The notes: generated by a model not told the origin, from the sequence alone. Positions 1 to 12,380 are shown, counted from the first letter of the stretch. The stretch is DNA of 64,000 bases from Corticium candelabrum (GCF_963422355.1 NC_085106.1:1178392-1242391); one strand, 5' to 3'. Numbers and translations are program-made.

Positions 1-38
1 ACAGACAGACAAAGAACACCATAACAAACAACACTTAC

Positions 39-2986
39 CTTTGTGGTATATAAAACATTTGTTTTCTTGGTGGTCTGGATAGATGTCCACTAAAGACTGG
101 CCAAAGGCCACTTAATATCCGAAACAGAGAACTCTTTCCACACCCATTCGGACCTGCAATAAGCAGATGCATTCCTGCATGCATCTGACAACCAAATTTA
201 CTCCAATGACAGAATTTGTCATCAACTTTTGTTCCTCACATCCAACGTAACGCTTGACACAAGAACGTCTCCATTAGGCGTCACTATTGGCACATCAACA
301 AGTGATATGTCTCCATCAGTTTCGGTAACAATTCCATGTGGTTGCAGAGATACGAATGGAGTAACTTGCTTCTTAGACTGAGCAGAACGAGAAGCAGCAC
401 CCGTCAAGCTCGATACTTTATCAGCTCTTCCCTCACCATTTGTTAGAGGTGATGACTTTGAGCTCCGAGGTGTCCGTTCCTGATTATCTTCATCACTAAT
501 GATGCTACATACAATTACACGCACATAAACAAGACAGAAAGAAACAGCCTGCAAACCAGAAGACGATTGAAGGAAAGTAATGGGCAGGCAGAAAGATAAG
601 CAGACCACGAGACAGGTGAGTGGATATAGAAAAATTAGCACAGGCGAGATGCAGATTTGACAAATGAGCACTGCACAGTACAAATACTCTAGATCAAGTA
701 AATTTCAAAAGCAAATTTTTTTAAATTGAGAAATTATCTCTTTAAGAAGCAAATCAATTTTGAAACATGCTAGAAGACAGTACATATGTACATGCACTAT
801 AGTCGAAGTAAGAATGATGGAAATGCGAGGAACAGTACAACTCCTACGCATGCGTCAGTCGTAGGTATTGTGAACCTCCTATGTGAATGACTGTGGTTTT
901 GGAGTTGTTTGTGACTATGACTGTGTCGCAAGGTACCATCTACAATATATGGTTCCTGTTTACATTCTCTTTTTAATTAATAACCGAGCTGATTTAACAA
1001 TATTTGAAGTTTGAGTTAGAAATACAAAAGGAATTTATCCAACACATGACAGTGGAGTGCACAAACAATGAGTACTAATGTACATGTATATATGGATAGT
1101 ATATAGGCATGTGTAAATTGATTAGCTGATTTCCAGAAAAATTAGAAATTGATTAAATTTAGGTTGGTCCTTATGAAACTAATGAAATTAAAGTGACTTT
1201 GAAATTTTCTTGATTTGGAGTAGTACAACAACAGATTGTAGATGACATTACGAATAACAATGTACCAACAGCAATGCAACAAGCATAGAGACGAGCAGCA
1301 CATAAGCTTTAAGGTACCTGTAAGAGTCGGAACCAGAGCCGACTTCATCAGCCTCCTTCTCTTCACTGCTTGTTTGCTCTTTTAATTCGGGAACAGTCTG
1401 CAACTTGACAAGACAGCAATTTAATTGCGGTGAGTGCAGTGATGCATCGGCTGCATGTACCTTTTCTGGAACGGGCTGCGTAATGCAAAGTCGTTTGTAG
1501 TGGCCACTACCGACGTCTTCAAATATGGCAAACATGTTGGAAACTCGTGATGTGTAACCGGCCATTTCAACAACCTTTGTATTAATATTCAGAGTAATAG
1601 TTATAATTTGTCAAGAGCAAAGTCTAGCTATGTCGACCTCTTTGTACGACGACATGATTCTTTCCATTGCATCGGCACCCGAGCTCATCAGATTACGAGC
1701 CATCGTATACGTCTGCGTCCTGTCACTGACAGTCTTTAAATCCGGATCAGAAGTTTCACTACCTAGAGGATTGAGAAAACGTGTGATTAGCACCACAGAA
1801 GACAAATAGACAAAACTATGGACAAACAAGTAGACAGACTCACATTGGTTAGATTGCCCGTGCTCTCACCTGTCATTATTGGTATGGCTATCATAAACAT
1901 GCCAGCACCTGTCCACACGTACTTCATAAGGAACTGCTCGAACATGACATAAAACAAACGTTTCTGGAAGACAACCTCCTTGAAGTCGGCCACTGCCTTA
2001 TAAGCTTGCTGCAGCAAACTCAATTCAACCTAATCATCACATCATCCCATCACACACCAGCAATACTTGCACCCATCGTCCAACCATACTTTGCCGCCAC
2101 CATAGAATGCAACCTCCTCGGCATTAGTGACAAGTCGAGAATGCATATAACGAAGATGTCCCTTCCTTTCGGCATCCTCGGCAACCAATTTTCCAAACTG
2201 TGGTGACACAGCTCTCATTAGACTACCCGTTAAAACGACAGTCGTTGAAGCAATAACAAAAGGCCAGAATGAGCGCTGATCACCCTTTGTTCGTTTGGCA
2301 AACACACGAAACAGTGCAGCCGACATGAGGACAACATCAAGCAACGGTTTGCTAACATTTGAGTACAGATGAGCAACCGAGGAAGCAAACGCTTGCAGAT
2401 CTTCGGTCAGACACTGATCAGGGTTGGACAGGCGAGAGTCCAGATTGCTGACACGATAATAGGTCTGGTTGTTAAAATACAATCTATAAGCATATTGAAC
2501 CAGTCGACTTCTCAACGAGAGAGCAAGTTTGTTTTCAAGATATCGAATAAGACTATTAATAAACGTTGCTGGAACAGCAATTGCTATCCACTTCATCATG
2601 AAGTTGAGAAAGCCTCTAATGTCTCTGGCCACAATACTCTTCACAATGCGTCCATCGAGACGAGCTACATAAATGGAGAGGAAAGTTCTCACGATGAGGG
2701 TGAGACTGTGGACAGTGAGAAGACCAAATTCTTTAGAGAAAACGCCGGGAATGGCGACTCGTAGTAGTTTGATTAGTTGATTGATGAACTCTCTGTTGAC
2801 GGCTGCAGTGGCTGTTGATTTTCTTTCTTCTGTTGTTGGTGCTAACTGGCGTTTTTGTTTCCATCTTTTGATAATGTAGCCTCCTATTACGGCAACAACC
2901 GCACCTTTTACCAAACTTGAACGGTAGAGTTGTGAAAGGTCTGGAAATGTAGCTTTACTGCAACTCATCACACAATGCAGGTACAA
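39..2986 (-). CDS. ABCD1/2-like: Peroxisomal ABC half-transporter, ABCD1/ABCD2-like (partial, continues beyond window start)
   Basis: Imports very-long-chain acyl-CoA into peroxisomes as a dimer of half-transporters (family knowledge). Coding exons on the minus strand are 2986-2090, 2029-1870, 1762-1638, 1574-1318, 504-240 and 184-39, and all phases fit. The membrane domain carries ABCD hallmarks: [69 protein letters not shown] (the EAA-like loop) and IMSSYKEV. The nucleotide-binding domain begins with VPIVTPNGD, and Walker A is GPNGCGKSS near residue 575. The last codons in the window encode MFYIPQ, just after the Q-loop region. The ABC signature and Walker B lie outside the window. Start is either the ATG at 2986 or the one at 2968. 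The two are in frame and I cannot choose between them. Residues match ABCD1/ABCD2 better than ABCD3 or ABCD4 as far as I recall those families. Confidence 0.92.
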
Positions 2987-3132
2987 AGCACGTGACCAAT
3001 ACTCGCATTATCCCGGAGGTACTAAGAATGACTTACGAAAAGTAAGTTCCAAGTTAGTCCTTGTTCCGTATTTTTAGATTTTTGCGTAGCAGTATCGTAT
3101 GTGCATTAGATTTCAAGGAGACTAGAGCTCGA
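2987..3132. promoter_or_regulatory. Head-to-head promoter space between ABCD-like and SLC25A26
   Basis: Only 146 bp separate the two opposing start codons, so both promoters and 5' UTRs must fit or overlap here. I see no TATA box. This is inferred from position only. Confidence 0.45.
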
Positions 3133-5856
3133 ATGGAGACGGTACCTTTTGGAACGTCTGTACTGGTAAGTCAATACTGTTTTGTCTAATCTAGCTAGTA
3201 AGCACACAGCAGGTAAGGAATTGAGGAGAGAAAAAAGGGTAAGGATGTGTCATATCTCTGAGAAGCAAAACATAGATGTGGACAGCATAGTATGTTTAGG
3301 AACCAGGGGAACTAGTCCTTTTTAATTTTGCCAACTGTGGTTGAGAAATCGTTGCTAACACAGACTAAATGAAACTCCGAGAAGCTGTCAAGTGACAGAC
3401 GTAGAGACTTAATTAACATAGATGTGACGTAACTACTAGAGTTATTGTAGCTTAATTAATTAAATGCCTATGTATGATTAATTAATTAATAATACATTCA
3501 GCCTAATTTCCCTATGGAATAATGTGTCTCATTGCCCAGAACTAATTTTAGGTTTTAGGCAACATCGTTATGCTAGTTGTAGCACAGAGGGACAGAGCTG
3601 CCTGGCTACAAGGTGGCATATGTTGAAAATGAATGCAGCTGTCAACTTGGAGTGGAGTTCAATTGTAAGACATATGACAAGACTATACAGTACTAGTGTA
3701 ATCAACCAGTAGCTACACGCAGATGTAGTGAATATTATAAATCAAGAATTGATGTGATACCATCCGAGGTTTTCAACTGTTTGTCTGTTCATCATCTTAT
3801 TTCTTCTATGTCGATTGCTGACAGCATCAATATAAGATCATTAATTTCTAGGCTGGAGGAGTTGCTGGGATGGCTGTTGATATCGTTCTTTTTCCTATCG
3901 ATACAATAAAAACAAGACTTCAGTCTCATTCTGGATTTTGGAGATCTGGAGGATTTAGAGGAATGTATGCTGGTCTTGCATCTGTAGTAGTGGGGTCAGC
4001 ACCAGGAGGTCTGATGATGTTGTTTGAGTATGTTAATTATTTGTCTTCTATGACTCAAGATTGCTTTGTATAGGTCAATTTTTTGCCCATTTTGTTTCTA
4101 CTTTTATTGTATTGTCTTGTTTATTGTTTGGTTGGTTTGTCTATTTCTTTATTTGTTTTGTGTGTGTTTTGTGTACAGCTTTGATTGCTACTCATTTTCT
4201 TTCTCTTGATATCAAGGTGATTTTAATTATCTTATGGATATTAGAAGGACATACTATACAGTATTTCTCCAAATAATGGCCGCCATCGAATATAAGCCGC
4301 CCTCATTTAGAAGCCAAAGCTGAAGAGAATTGTTGAAAATAGAGGCCGCCCTCGAATTGAGGCTGCATTAGCCTGCAAAGTTACTGGTCACGCCCACATC
4401 ACATGCTTTTGATGCTTCTGCGTCAATCTCATCCTATTACGCGCACTTGTCTATAATAGTTGTGGCATTTACAGCTAAACCTGCAGCGGTTGGCACCTTC
4501 AAATGTGTCCAACAGAAAGAAATGTGACGTTCAAGTAGACTACCAACATATCACGGTGTGAAGTAGAGACTTAAAAATAGAGGCCGCCCTCAAATACAAG
4601 CCGCCCTCGTTTAGAGTCTGCAGTTTCATAACCTTGTTAAAAATAGAGGCCGCAGCCACTATTTGAAGAAATACGGTAATATTTGGGATATGATTTTGAC
4701 ATCCGTTATCATAAGCAATATTTATAGGCAATTAATAGAATAATTATTGTGTGTTGTTGTTGTCCTCCTAGCTGCTCTATTCTTTTGTACATATGAACTA
4801 CTGAAGACAGTCTGTATCCCACACATTACGCAACAACAAGCGCCTTTTCTTTATATGGTTGCAGCTTGCTGCGGTGAAATTGTAAGACAACAAATGAAAA
4901 ATGTCTCGACATCTATATCTATATTAATTAAATGTTTTCTAGGTTGCTTGTGGTGTTCGTGTTCCAGTTGAGGTTGTTAAACAACGGACACAAGCTAACC
5001 TTTATAGTAGTAGCTTTCAGTGTCTAATTCATACAATTAAATCTGAGGTCAGTATTCACCAAAACACAGTTTGTGTTTGTGCCTAACCTTCTTGACTCAG
5101 TGAAACATATTTACATGCTGTCATTTTGCTACATGCAAAACTGAGTTATCTAATCATTTGGGTGTTGGCATGTGTTAATTGTGAATAGGCTGTAGATTCA
5201 TGTACTGATTTTTTAGACCTGGTTGCATATATACATGCTGTGAAGTGCAAGGAAACTGGAATTGAATGATTTTAATTTTTCTTTAATATTTTAAGACAGA
5301 TTTTCAAATAGAAATATTTGTCTGCTTTCTACGCGTGAGATTCTTTGTAATCTAAATGGATAGTGATGGCTGCACCTGCAGTGTAAAGAGTGTTAAGTTA
5401 GTTGTGCTGTACAGCTTTAGTAATGTGTGGCATGCATGCGTAAGATGTGAGTTTTGATATTTTATTTATTGTAGGGAATTCGAGGTCTTTTCCGTGGCTA
5501 TGCAACTACTGTGGTCAGGGAGGTGAGAGGCATTTTGTGTCTCTTTTAGCTGCTCAGTTTATCAATGATAAATATGTTTTATCATGACAAGTTAATGAAA
5601 CGAATTGTTGTTGTAGATTCCATTTGCACTAGTTCAATATCCGTGTTGGGAATTTTTTAAGGTGCTTGTTTTGCTTGTAGATTTAGAGCTTGCTTAGAGT
5701 GTTGTTTTATGTAGCATGTGTATTTGCATTTTTAGAGGAAGTGGAGTAGTTACCAAAGCCACTTAGTGTCACCAGTCCAAGGTGCACTTTGCGGTGCTGT
5801 TGCAGGTAATTCTCATTCAAATCTACATAGATATGTTTTTGAGTGGCAGCTATAGT

Positions 5857-5955
<99 letters not shown>

Positions 5956-6374
5956 ACAAGCAGGTGTCAATTACATATCGTAATCGTTGTTAGGGGGATT
6001 GTCTGCTGCTGTAACAACCCCACTAGATGTGGCCAAAACAAGAGTCATGTTAGCAGAGGTAAATTCTTCTGTATGGTCTCATGCAGCTACACAACACTCA
6101 TGTATCTAATTAAATAACACAGAAAGCAAGTGCTGATGCAAAGGCAAGAGTTTTGCCACTGCTTGTGAAGATAGGACAAATGGAAGGCATATCCGGGTGA
6201 ATCAATTGTACATATTCCGTTACTACATTGTGTTGTTTTTTTTATTGAAAGTAAATAATTACAATTAATGTTTGTAGCTTGTTCTCTGGGACATTTCCTC
6301 GTGTACTTGGGGTCTCTGTTGGTGGATTTGTGTTTTTTGGAGCATATGAATTGACCAAGAGTTTTGTATTATAA
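3133..6374 (+). CDS. SLC25A26: Mitochondrial S-adenosylmethionine carrier
   Basis: Exchanges cytosolic S-adenosylmethionine for mitochondrial S-adenosylhomocysteine across the inner membrane (family knowledge). Ten exons join in frame: 3133-3165, 3852-4008, 4772-4881, 4943-5047, 5475-5522, 5617-5661, 5736-5805, 5994-6058, 6123-6196, 6278-6374. They total 804 nt, or 267 aa, against 274 in human. The three carrier repeats are visible through PxD/E motifs: FPIDTIKTRLQS in repeat 1, VPVEVVKQRTQA in repeat 2, TPLDVAKTRVML in repeat 3. The segments GGFRGMYAGLASVVVGSAPG and LVQYPCWEFFK also match the SAM carrier. Exon 2 is read to a donor at 4009 because it gives GSAPG-ALFFCTYELLK in phase. The reading frame also stays open past that donor, which is misleading. 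Confidence 0.93.
4259..4676. repeat. MITE with TA target duplication, in SLC25A26 intron 2
   Basis: Ends are inverted: the left starts CAGTATTTCTCCAAATAATG and the complement of the right starts CCGTATTTCTTCAAATAGTG. Both are flanked by TA (4257-4258 and 4677-4678). The interior repeats AGGCCGCCCTC-type words in both orientations. TA duplication suggests a Tc1/mariner-type non-autonomous element. No coding capacity is seen. Confidence 0.65.
5858..5951. repeat. (GT)n microsatellite in SLC25A26 intron 7
   Basis: About 47 uninterrupted GT units between exons 7 and 8. Confidence 0.97.
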
Positions 6375-6744
6375 TATGAACACACACACCATGCTTATTT
6401 CTTAATGGTAAGGTAATTTGATTTGAATGATGAACAGTTCTAAATATAATGCAAAGTGTCTGTTGCCATATGGTACCACCCTACTGAAAAAGTTCACAAG
6501 ATAGCGGCGCTGTGTCATACAAGATATCGTAAATTCTGCCAATACATGATTTTCGCAATTCTCATTTTTTTGTCACTTGCTGTGTAATGCCAACAAACGT
6601 TTGTGTGCAGCGGATTCCGAACGAAACAAACACAACAGTGCCGCGACAATCCGGGTACTGAGGATCAGTTCGAGGAATTGGAACTTGTGTACTTGCCTCT
6701 GGTGGCAGGCGGTTAGACTGATTTTGTAAACGGCTCGAGCGAAG
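6375..6744. other. Intergenic stretch, SLC25A26 to Death/zinc-finger gene
   Basis: Holds the 3' UTR of SLC25A26 and the presumed promoter of the next gene. A minus-strand open frame covers 6562-7101 (179 codons), but it shows no recognisable domain and overlaps the proposed first exon at 6745. I do not call it a gene. Confidence 0.4.
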
Positions 6745-9660
6745 ATGCAAGCGAACATACAAAAGATGACTACAAACCAGACAACTGACGGTATGCTTTT
6801 CGTTCTTGAGTTGCAATATTAGTCGGAGCTGTTTGTTGCCATTTGTACGTGGAAAATGATCACCAGATGAGAGAGTTGTGAGCTCGTCGCTTCCCGTTCC
6901 TAATACACTCTGAGGGCTACAGAAGAACAACCAAGTTGAACCAAAGCCTCTTCTTTCACCCCCAAGGCCATACGGAAACGGGGACCTCTTGGGGTGCAAG
7001 CCGTACTGTACGATGCGCTGATTAGAGGCACAATGTAGTAGCGGGCCGTACCGATCAACGACTATATCCAGACATAATAATTGGAAGACGCCAAGTGACA
7101 AGAGCAGATGATTTAGACTTGATGTTGGAGGGTTTGAGTTAGGCCTATATACGTATCCTAGTACGCTCTAGTATTTAAAATCCAGACGTTCGGCAAGGGT
7201 TTGGTCAGTGATGTCTACGCGCATAATTTGGTCAAGCCTTTAGGCGGATTACAGCTTAACTTAGGTTATTTAAGAAGTGACTGTTATTGTTGTCGTAATT
7301 TCTGTTTGGATAGTTTGTAATTTAATAATCTTCTGTGTAACATTGTTGCTGTGTTTGTCTTTGTACTTCATATGAGTTTATCATATAGTGTGTGGTGCTC
7401 TCTGTAGGCATTTCTATTTTTGAATCTACTGCTTTGTCCTTACTGCCAGATGATCATTCTGCTCTGAAGCTTCTGCAAGAATTACTAGATGAAGATGATG
7501 ACTTTTGTTCCAACTGGAGGGATCTGTATGCTGCATGTGAATTGAAACCTTGTGGTGAAGAGAAGGCAGCTGTTTTTGCTGGTGGACCAACATACTGTGT
7601 TCTTAAAGCGTGGAAGCGACGAGCAGGAGCTTTGGCTACTGTAGGTAAATTAATTGAATTATTGACCAATATCAAGAGACTTGACGCTGTGGATTTGCTT
7701 ACCGAACAGCTGCAGTTGAAGTCTGGAAGTAAGATTTAGTAGAGAAGCAAAATGACTAAGTATGTTTGTACATGTATAAATGTTAAAATGAGGCATTGAA
7801 ACGTTGAAGTTATGAAGGACTGTAGCAAGTTAATGAACTTAAAATAAGGTAGTCAAGAGATTGATGTTGGTGGATAAACGATGATGACAGATGGTGATGA
7901 CATGATACACAAGGGTAAGGATATGGGTGCAATACCCTTTTTGAGGACTGTTGCATTGCATGTACATGTCCTAGCTTTTATCTGTGGAAGTATTGTATAT
8001 GTATTGACAGAGAGACAGATGGACAGGAACAGACCAACATGAACATTATTATTTAGTTCACATCGTATTGTTTTCTTTGTATAATCACTATGTAGTGATG
8101 TCAATAGCATTAGGTAATAAGTTTACAGTGTGACTGTCTGCTGTTGCAGAACCCAGGAGAGATCAATCTTGGTTACTTGGATATGCTTTAGCTACATCTT
8201 TTCAGAATACATCTACAGACTGTACATCACTTGATCCTCCAGTATTGCCATCTAGAACACCATGTGTGAAGTAGGTCTTCATAGTTTAAACACTGATGAT
8301 ATAAGTTAGCAATTGTGTTTGCTGTAATGATAGCAGTAATTATGATCATGTGGACTGGTCACCAAGCAAAGGAGGAGCAGCTGGTGAACTTGTGCAGACT
8401 AGTCCTAGCGAAGACAACACTTTTGTAGTAAATGCCATTACAACAAAAACAAAAGAGGAGTACCTGAGGATGCTGAAACTAACTGAATTGAATTTGAAAC
8501 CGTTTAAATGTGAGCACTGTGAGCAGCTCTTCACATATCGTACAGGGTTACGTGGTCATATAGTCAGATTCCATCCAGAAGCAGCAGCTGGTATGGAAAA
8601 GGATCCTTTGCTGGTGAAGACAGAGTCTGGATTTACTTGCAGTGTATGTGGACAAAAATTCAATAAAGCATTACGGTTGGAGTTCCACATGCGTACTCAC
8701 ACTGGTGAACGACCATACCGATGCTCAACATGCAAGAAGCATTTTGCACGACCTGACCATTTAAAGTCACACATGGCGATTCATGTCAAGACCAAGCCTC
8801 ATGTTTGTGTGCATTGCAAACGGACATTTGTCTGGTCGTCCTCACTCGTCTCTCACATCCGCGCTAATCATAATCCCCACCCTTCATATGACGGAGAAGA
8901 AGGTGATCAGAAGTCATATTATAAATGTCATGTGAAAGGCTGTGGCAAAGTCTTTGCTTGGCCATCAAAGTTGAAACGGCACATTCAAACTCATTCTGTT
9001 GAGCCAAAGCTGAGGGAATTGGTTTGTGTTGAATGCAATCGATCATTTCATCGGGAGAGTGCATTAAAAGCTCATCTGGCTAAGACTCATGGACCAGGAC
9101 ATCCATTCAATTGCCTTATTTGTCAAAGGAGGTTTTCGAGTCAGGCATTATGGGAGTCACACATGAAGAAACAGCATACCATTGTTGGAGCTACAAGTAG
9201 AATAAATGCTTCATCACCAACTGAAGAGAATGGTACATTGGTGATCGATGATACAAGCACAGAAGACCAAGCTCGAGCTCTTGTTGCTGAAGTTTTGAGA
9301 GATAACGGTAATGAAGATGAAAATGTCAGTGCTATTGAAACTCCTGTGTTCTCTACAGTCACTGTTGCTAATCCATTGCAACCTCTTCTCTCATCTACTT
9401 GTCATCAAATGGTTCCTCTAACTCATCCTTCCGATCAACAACTCAATGATAGTCTTCAGCCCATAACAACAGTTACAGCCTCCATCCAATCTCATGTGCA
9501 GCTTGTTCGTGCTACAGCAGTTGCAACATCAAGTCCAGGAATTGTTCGTCTCGTCCCAGCCATGCAACTTCCTATGACCAATACTGGCATCCAGCAGGTA
9601 TCCATCACTGAAGATTGCAGTCAACTTGGCGAGTTTACTACTCTACCTAATACTGCTTAG
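6745..9660 (+). CDS. Death domain plus seven C2H2 zinc fingers protein
   Basis: Exons 6745-6790, 7408-7728, 8150-8270 and 8334-9660 join in phase to 604 aa. The first exon is inferred from a phase-1 donor (GACG|gtatgc) matching the exon 2 acceptor; the other three are firm. Residues about 45-118 read as a Death fold: the NWRDLYAAC helix, a W in VLKAWKRR, and then ATVGKLIELLTNIKRLDAVD, the usual ATV..L...L..I.R.D ending. Residues about 220-450 contain seven C2H2 fingers starting FKCEHC, FTCSVC, YRCSTC, HVCVHC, YKCHVKGC, LVCVEC and FNCLIC. One classical TGERPY linker lies between fingers 2 and 3. The tail is Ser/Thr/Gln-rich. Likely a DNA-binding regulator that can dimerise or signal through Death-domain partners, but the function is unknown. 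Assigning the helical domain to the Death family is by pattern and could be wrong within the DD/DED/CARD superfamily. Confidence 0.75.
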
Positions 9661-10229
9661 ACTGGTTTGTCAATGGAACAGAAAGAATGTAAGAATATAA
9701 TAATATAGTATGTATCACAGGGAGATATGAATGCTTGGTTTTGAGTTTGAAGTACAGTGTTCACTTTGAGTTAGTTTATTCATATAATAAAATAAAACTA
9801 ACCTCCCCATTGCATTACTAACACAATTTATGTTAGTAATGCAATGGGGAGGTAGTTTTCTTGGTCTCATTGATTTTGTACTTGGTATCCAAGTACGAAT
9901 CCAGGCCATTTATGCAATTTTCTAAGAATTGCTTTGGAATCATGTAGTAGGGTAAGGATCACCCGTCTTCCTGGAGGTCGTCGATTTCTGTGAAATGGAC
10001 CTATTACTAACATAATCTCATGTTAGCCAACAAGAAATGCCGACTACATGATGTATTTTCTGAGAGAATACTGAATGGAACGAGTGGCAAACATTGCCAG
10101 CTGTTTCAATAGGGTGTGAGTTAGGTGGTCCTTTCTTTGTAATAAAATAAAACAAAAATGCTCTACAGATTTCAGACAAGACAGATTACAAAACTACCAG
10201 CTACAACTAAAGAACAAGAATTTATGGAG
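9661..10229. other. Convergent 3' space between the zinc-finger gene and TPP1
   Basis: Contains both 3' UTRs. AATAAAATAAAA-type A/T runs at 9786-9797 and 10140-10155 could serve as poly(A) signals for the plus and minus genes. The hairpin at 9794-9859 is listed separately. Nothing else is recognised. Confidence 0.4.
9794..9859. repeat. Near-perfect hairpin, arms 30 and 29 nt, loop 7 nt
   Basis: Left arm 9794-9823 and right arm 9831-9859 are reverse complements except for one missing T. The core is TTAGTAATGCAATGGGGAGG. The loop is CAATTTA. It lies about 135 bp after the zinc-finger stop codon. It could be a tiny foldback element or a small-RNA precursor. Confidence 0.8.
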
Positions 10230-12290
10230 TTAGACCAGACCTTTCAATATTCCAAAGTTTGGGCTGCCCCAACCAGACGTTGGATCCCATCCTTTTGCTG
10301 CCTTGAATCCTGGGCAAATACCATTGCCATTTGACCCTTCAGCAATGTCATGGAACCCTTTTCCTGCCAGTTGGTAGAGGAGAGGATTAATAAATCCTAG
10401 AGTTTTCTTGCCTTGTTTCATACGAACATCATTAAGTAATGATACAATGCCAGCCACAATTGGACTAGCACAGCTGGTACCGTCAACATATAGCCACGAA
10501 TTATCGTAGACAATTTCACAATTTGTGGCAAATGCACTCATGTCAGGATAAGCTCTGCCAGTCTTGTTGAAAAAGTTGGTTGATGGTGCCTTGTTGCTTT
10601 GCAAATACTTTTGTACTGCATCTTTTTGATAATGTGGCATTTCAAAGAAGTTTGAGAATCCACCACCACCAAATGGTGCCGCTTTCTCGGTATCTTGATA
10701 TCTCGTGGTACCTCCAACAGATGTTACATATGGTGAACTAGTTGGCCAATTGGGAACATACTTTTCATTGTGGCAACCAGTACCACTGTCTCCTGATGAA
10801 AAGAGGACAGTACGTCCACTGACTCCAAATTTTTGAAACTCAATATTGACTCTGGTTTTGAATGAATCAGGGATTGAGCTTTCAACATCTCCATAGCTGA
10901 CTGAGTGAACCCATGGAGAATCGGTAGTGTTTGTTTGACCAACGATCCATGTGAGAAAATCTTCTTGACCATGATTCACTAGACCAGGAGTGTAGACAAA
11001 CCTGAAAGTGGAGTAGAGACAATGATGTACATACAGTACATTCTAAAGCATAGAAATGTTTGTCTGTATTCATTTTGTACATGCAAATGTCAAGGAGTGC
11101 GTTTATTTACAGTCAAAAAGCAGAAATTTCTAGAGTTCCTGATTCCATCTTTTTCATGCAGAACTGTCCATGACATTTCATGTATGTGTCTGTATGTGTC
11201 TGTCTGTCTGTTTCTCTGTTTGTCTATGCGTCTGTTTTTAGAACCAACAGCTGTCATGACCAGGTGTCAGTGGTCCTACTTGTATTCTGGTTTCATTTTG
11301 TGTAAGGTGGTTACAGTGGCCTTGCATGTCTGTTCATTTACGTTAATTGTCTATGTGATTTACCATGTTGCCACCTTTCTCCCAATACTAGTGATATACT
11401 GTAGGTCCAGTGAAGACTCCACCTTTGCCTTCTGGGCACTGTTCACTCCCACCACCTTAGCAACAGGATTTGTAGGAACTTTGTAGTGTTCCTGAAATTG
11501 ATGAAGATCAGATGGTCTGAAGTACTCGCTTAGAAATGCTGCGACAGCTTGGGAATTTCCTGGACTAGAACTCTCGTATGATGAAATATTATATGACTTC
11601 ATGATACTAGCAGGGGTTGTCTCCGATTCAACAGACAACAAAGAGTTCAGTTTAACTTGTGTTGTACAGCTTGATCCAATTTTAGGGAACGTGTCAATTC
11701 CGAGCACAAACTCAATATCATCAACTATTTCATTTGGAACCGTATAGGTGGTAGTTTTATGCACAACAATTTCTGGGTAGTCATCAAAGATGTAATTTCC
11801 AAATGTTGTGTTAAAAATTTTATTGGCTGAGCTACACTTCATCCAGGCAATTAGGTAATTTCCCCCAGCAGAGACGTCAATAATGCTCACCCCATTTCTG
11901 AAAGCAAAAACAAATATTAGGAAATAACAAACAACACCTACTGATGACCATATGAAATGCAGGGGCAGCACTGTCTCCTCCCGCTGTTTACCTCCCAAGT
12001 AAGGCGGTAACTCGTTCCACTGCTCCAGGTCTGGCACGCACTTTAGCAGCAATTTCGTTGAAGTTCATGTAGTTTCCGTAGTCTGCTGACTTTGGGTCAG
12101 AAACTGCCCAGAACATTTGATCCAGCCAGCGGATGTTGACCAATTTCAATGCAAAGATCAGTCTAATCTGCTGATCCTTTTCTGCATCAGACACGCGCTT
12201 CCAGTTTGCAGAAACAGATGGCAATAACACGAAGATGATCAAAACTACAAAGCACGCCATAACATGGGCGGATGTGACTAGAAGTGTCAC
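10230..12290 (-). CDS. TPP1: Tripeptidyl-peptidase 1 (sedolisin family, lysosomal)
   Basis: Lysosomal serine-carboxyl peptidase removing N-terminal tripeptides (family knowledge). Exons 12290-11992, 11897-11400 and 11001-10230 total 1569 nt, or 522 aa, slightly shorter than human (563). The N-terminus has a hydrophobic signal (ACFVVLIIFVLLPSVSA), then a pro-kumamolisin-type propeptide (residues about 30-175, with LDQMFWAVSDPKSADYGNYM). The catalytic Glu and Asp are in ESSLDLQ (about 259 and 263). The oxyanion Asp is in SSGDSGTGC (about 337). The nucleophile Ser is in DGTSCAS (about 442). Calcium ligands are in DIAEG (about 484) and WDPTSGWG (about 505). All key residues are present. Exon 2 ends inside the LDLQ codon run, and the phase restores Q-F-V-Y. 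The gene is divergent from MAGI, and E-boxes lie upstream. Confidence 0.95.
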
Positions 12291-12372
12291 GAGCTAGAGC
12301 TTGTCATATGACAAGAGAATGAGAGGTGAGTATCGACAAGTCCCGGATTGTAAACTTCCGGTTACCTGCCAA

Positions 12373-12380
12373 GTCACGTG
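12373..12380. promoter_or_regulatory. CLEAR-like E-box GTCACGTG near TPP1
   Basis: Sequence AAGTCACGTGCA lies 83 bp upstream of the TPP1 ATG. TFEB-family factors bind GTCACGTGAC in lysosomal gene promoters (established in vertebrates). Binding here is inference. Confidence 0.4.

Noticed and set aside
4061-4276. Hydrophobic 71-codon frame
   Set aside because: Intron sequence of SLC25A26; T-rich composition mimics a membrane protein.
5707-6117. Open frames of THTHTH or CVCVCV repeats around GT/CA runs (also at 27.3, 36.8, 38.0, 54, 56.8, 61.3 kb)
   Set aside because: These are translations of dinucleotide microsatellites, not genes.
6562-7101. 179-codon minus-strand open frame
   Set aside because: No recognisable domain and unusual composition. 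It overlaps the proposed first exon of the Death/zinc-finger gene and has no partner exons. Kept only as a note.
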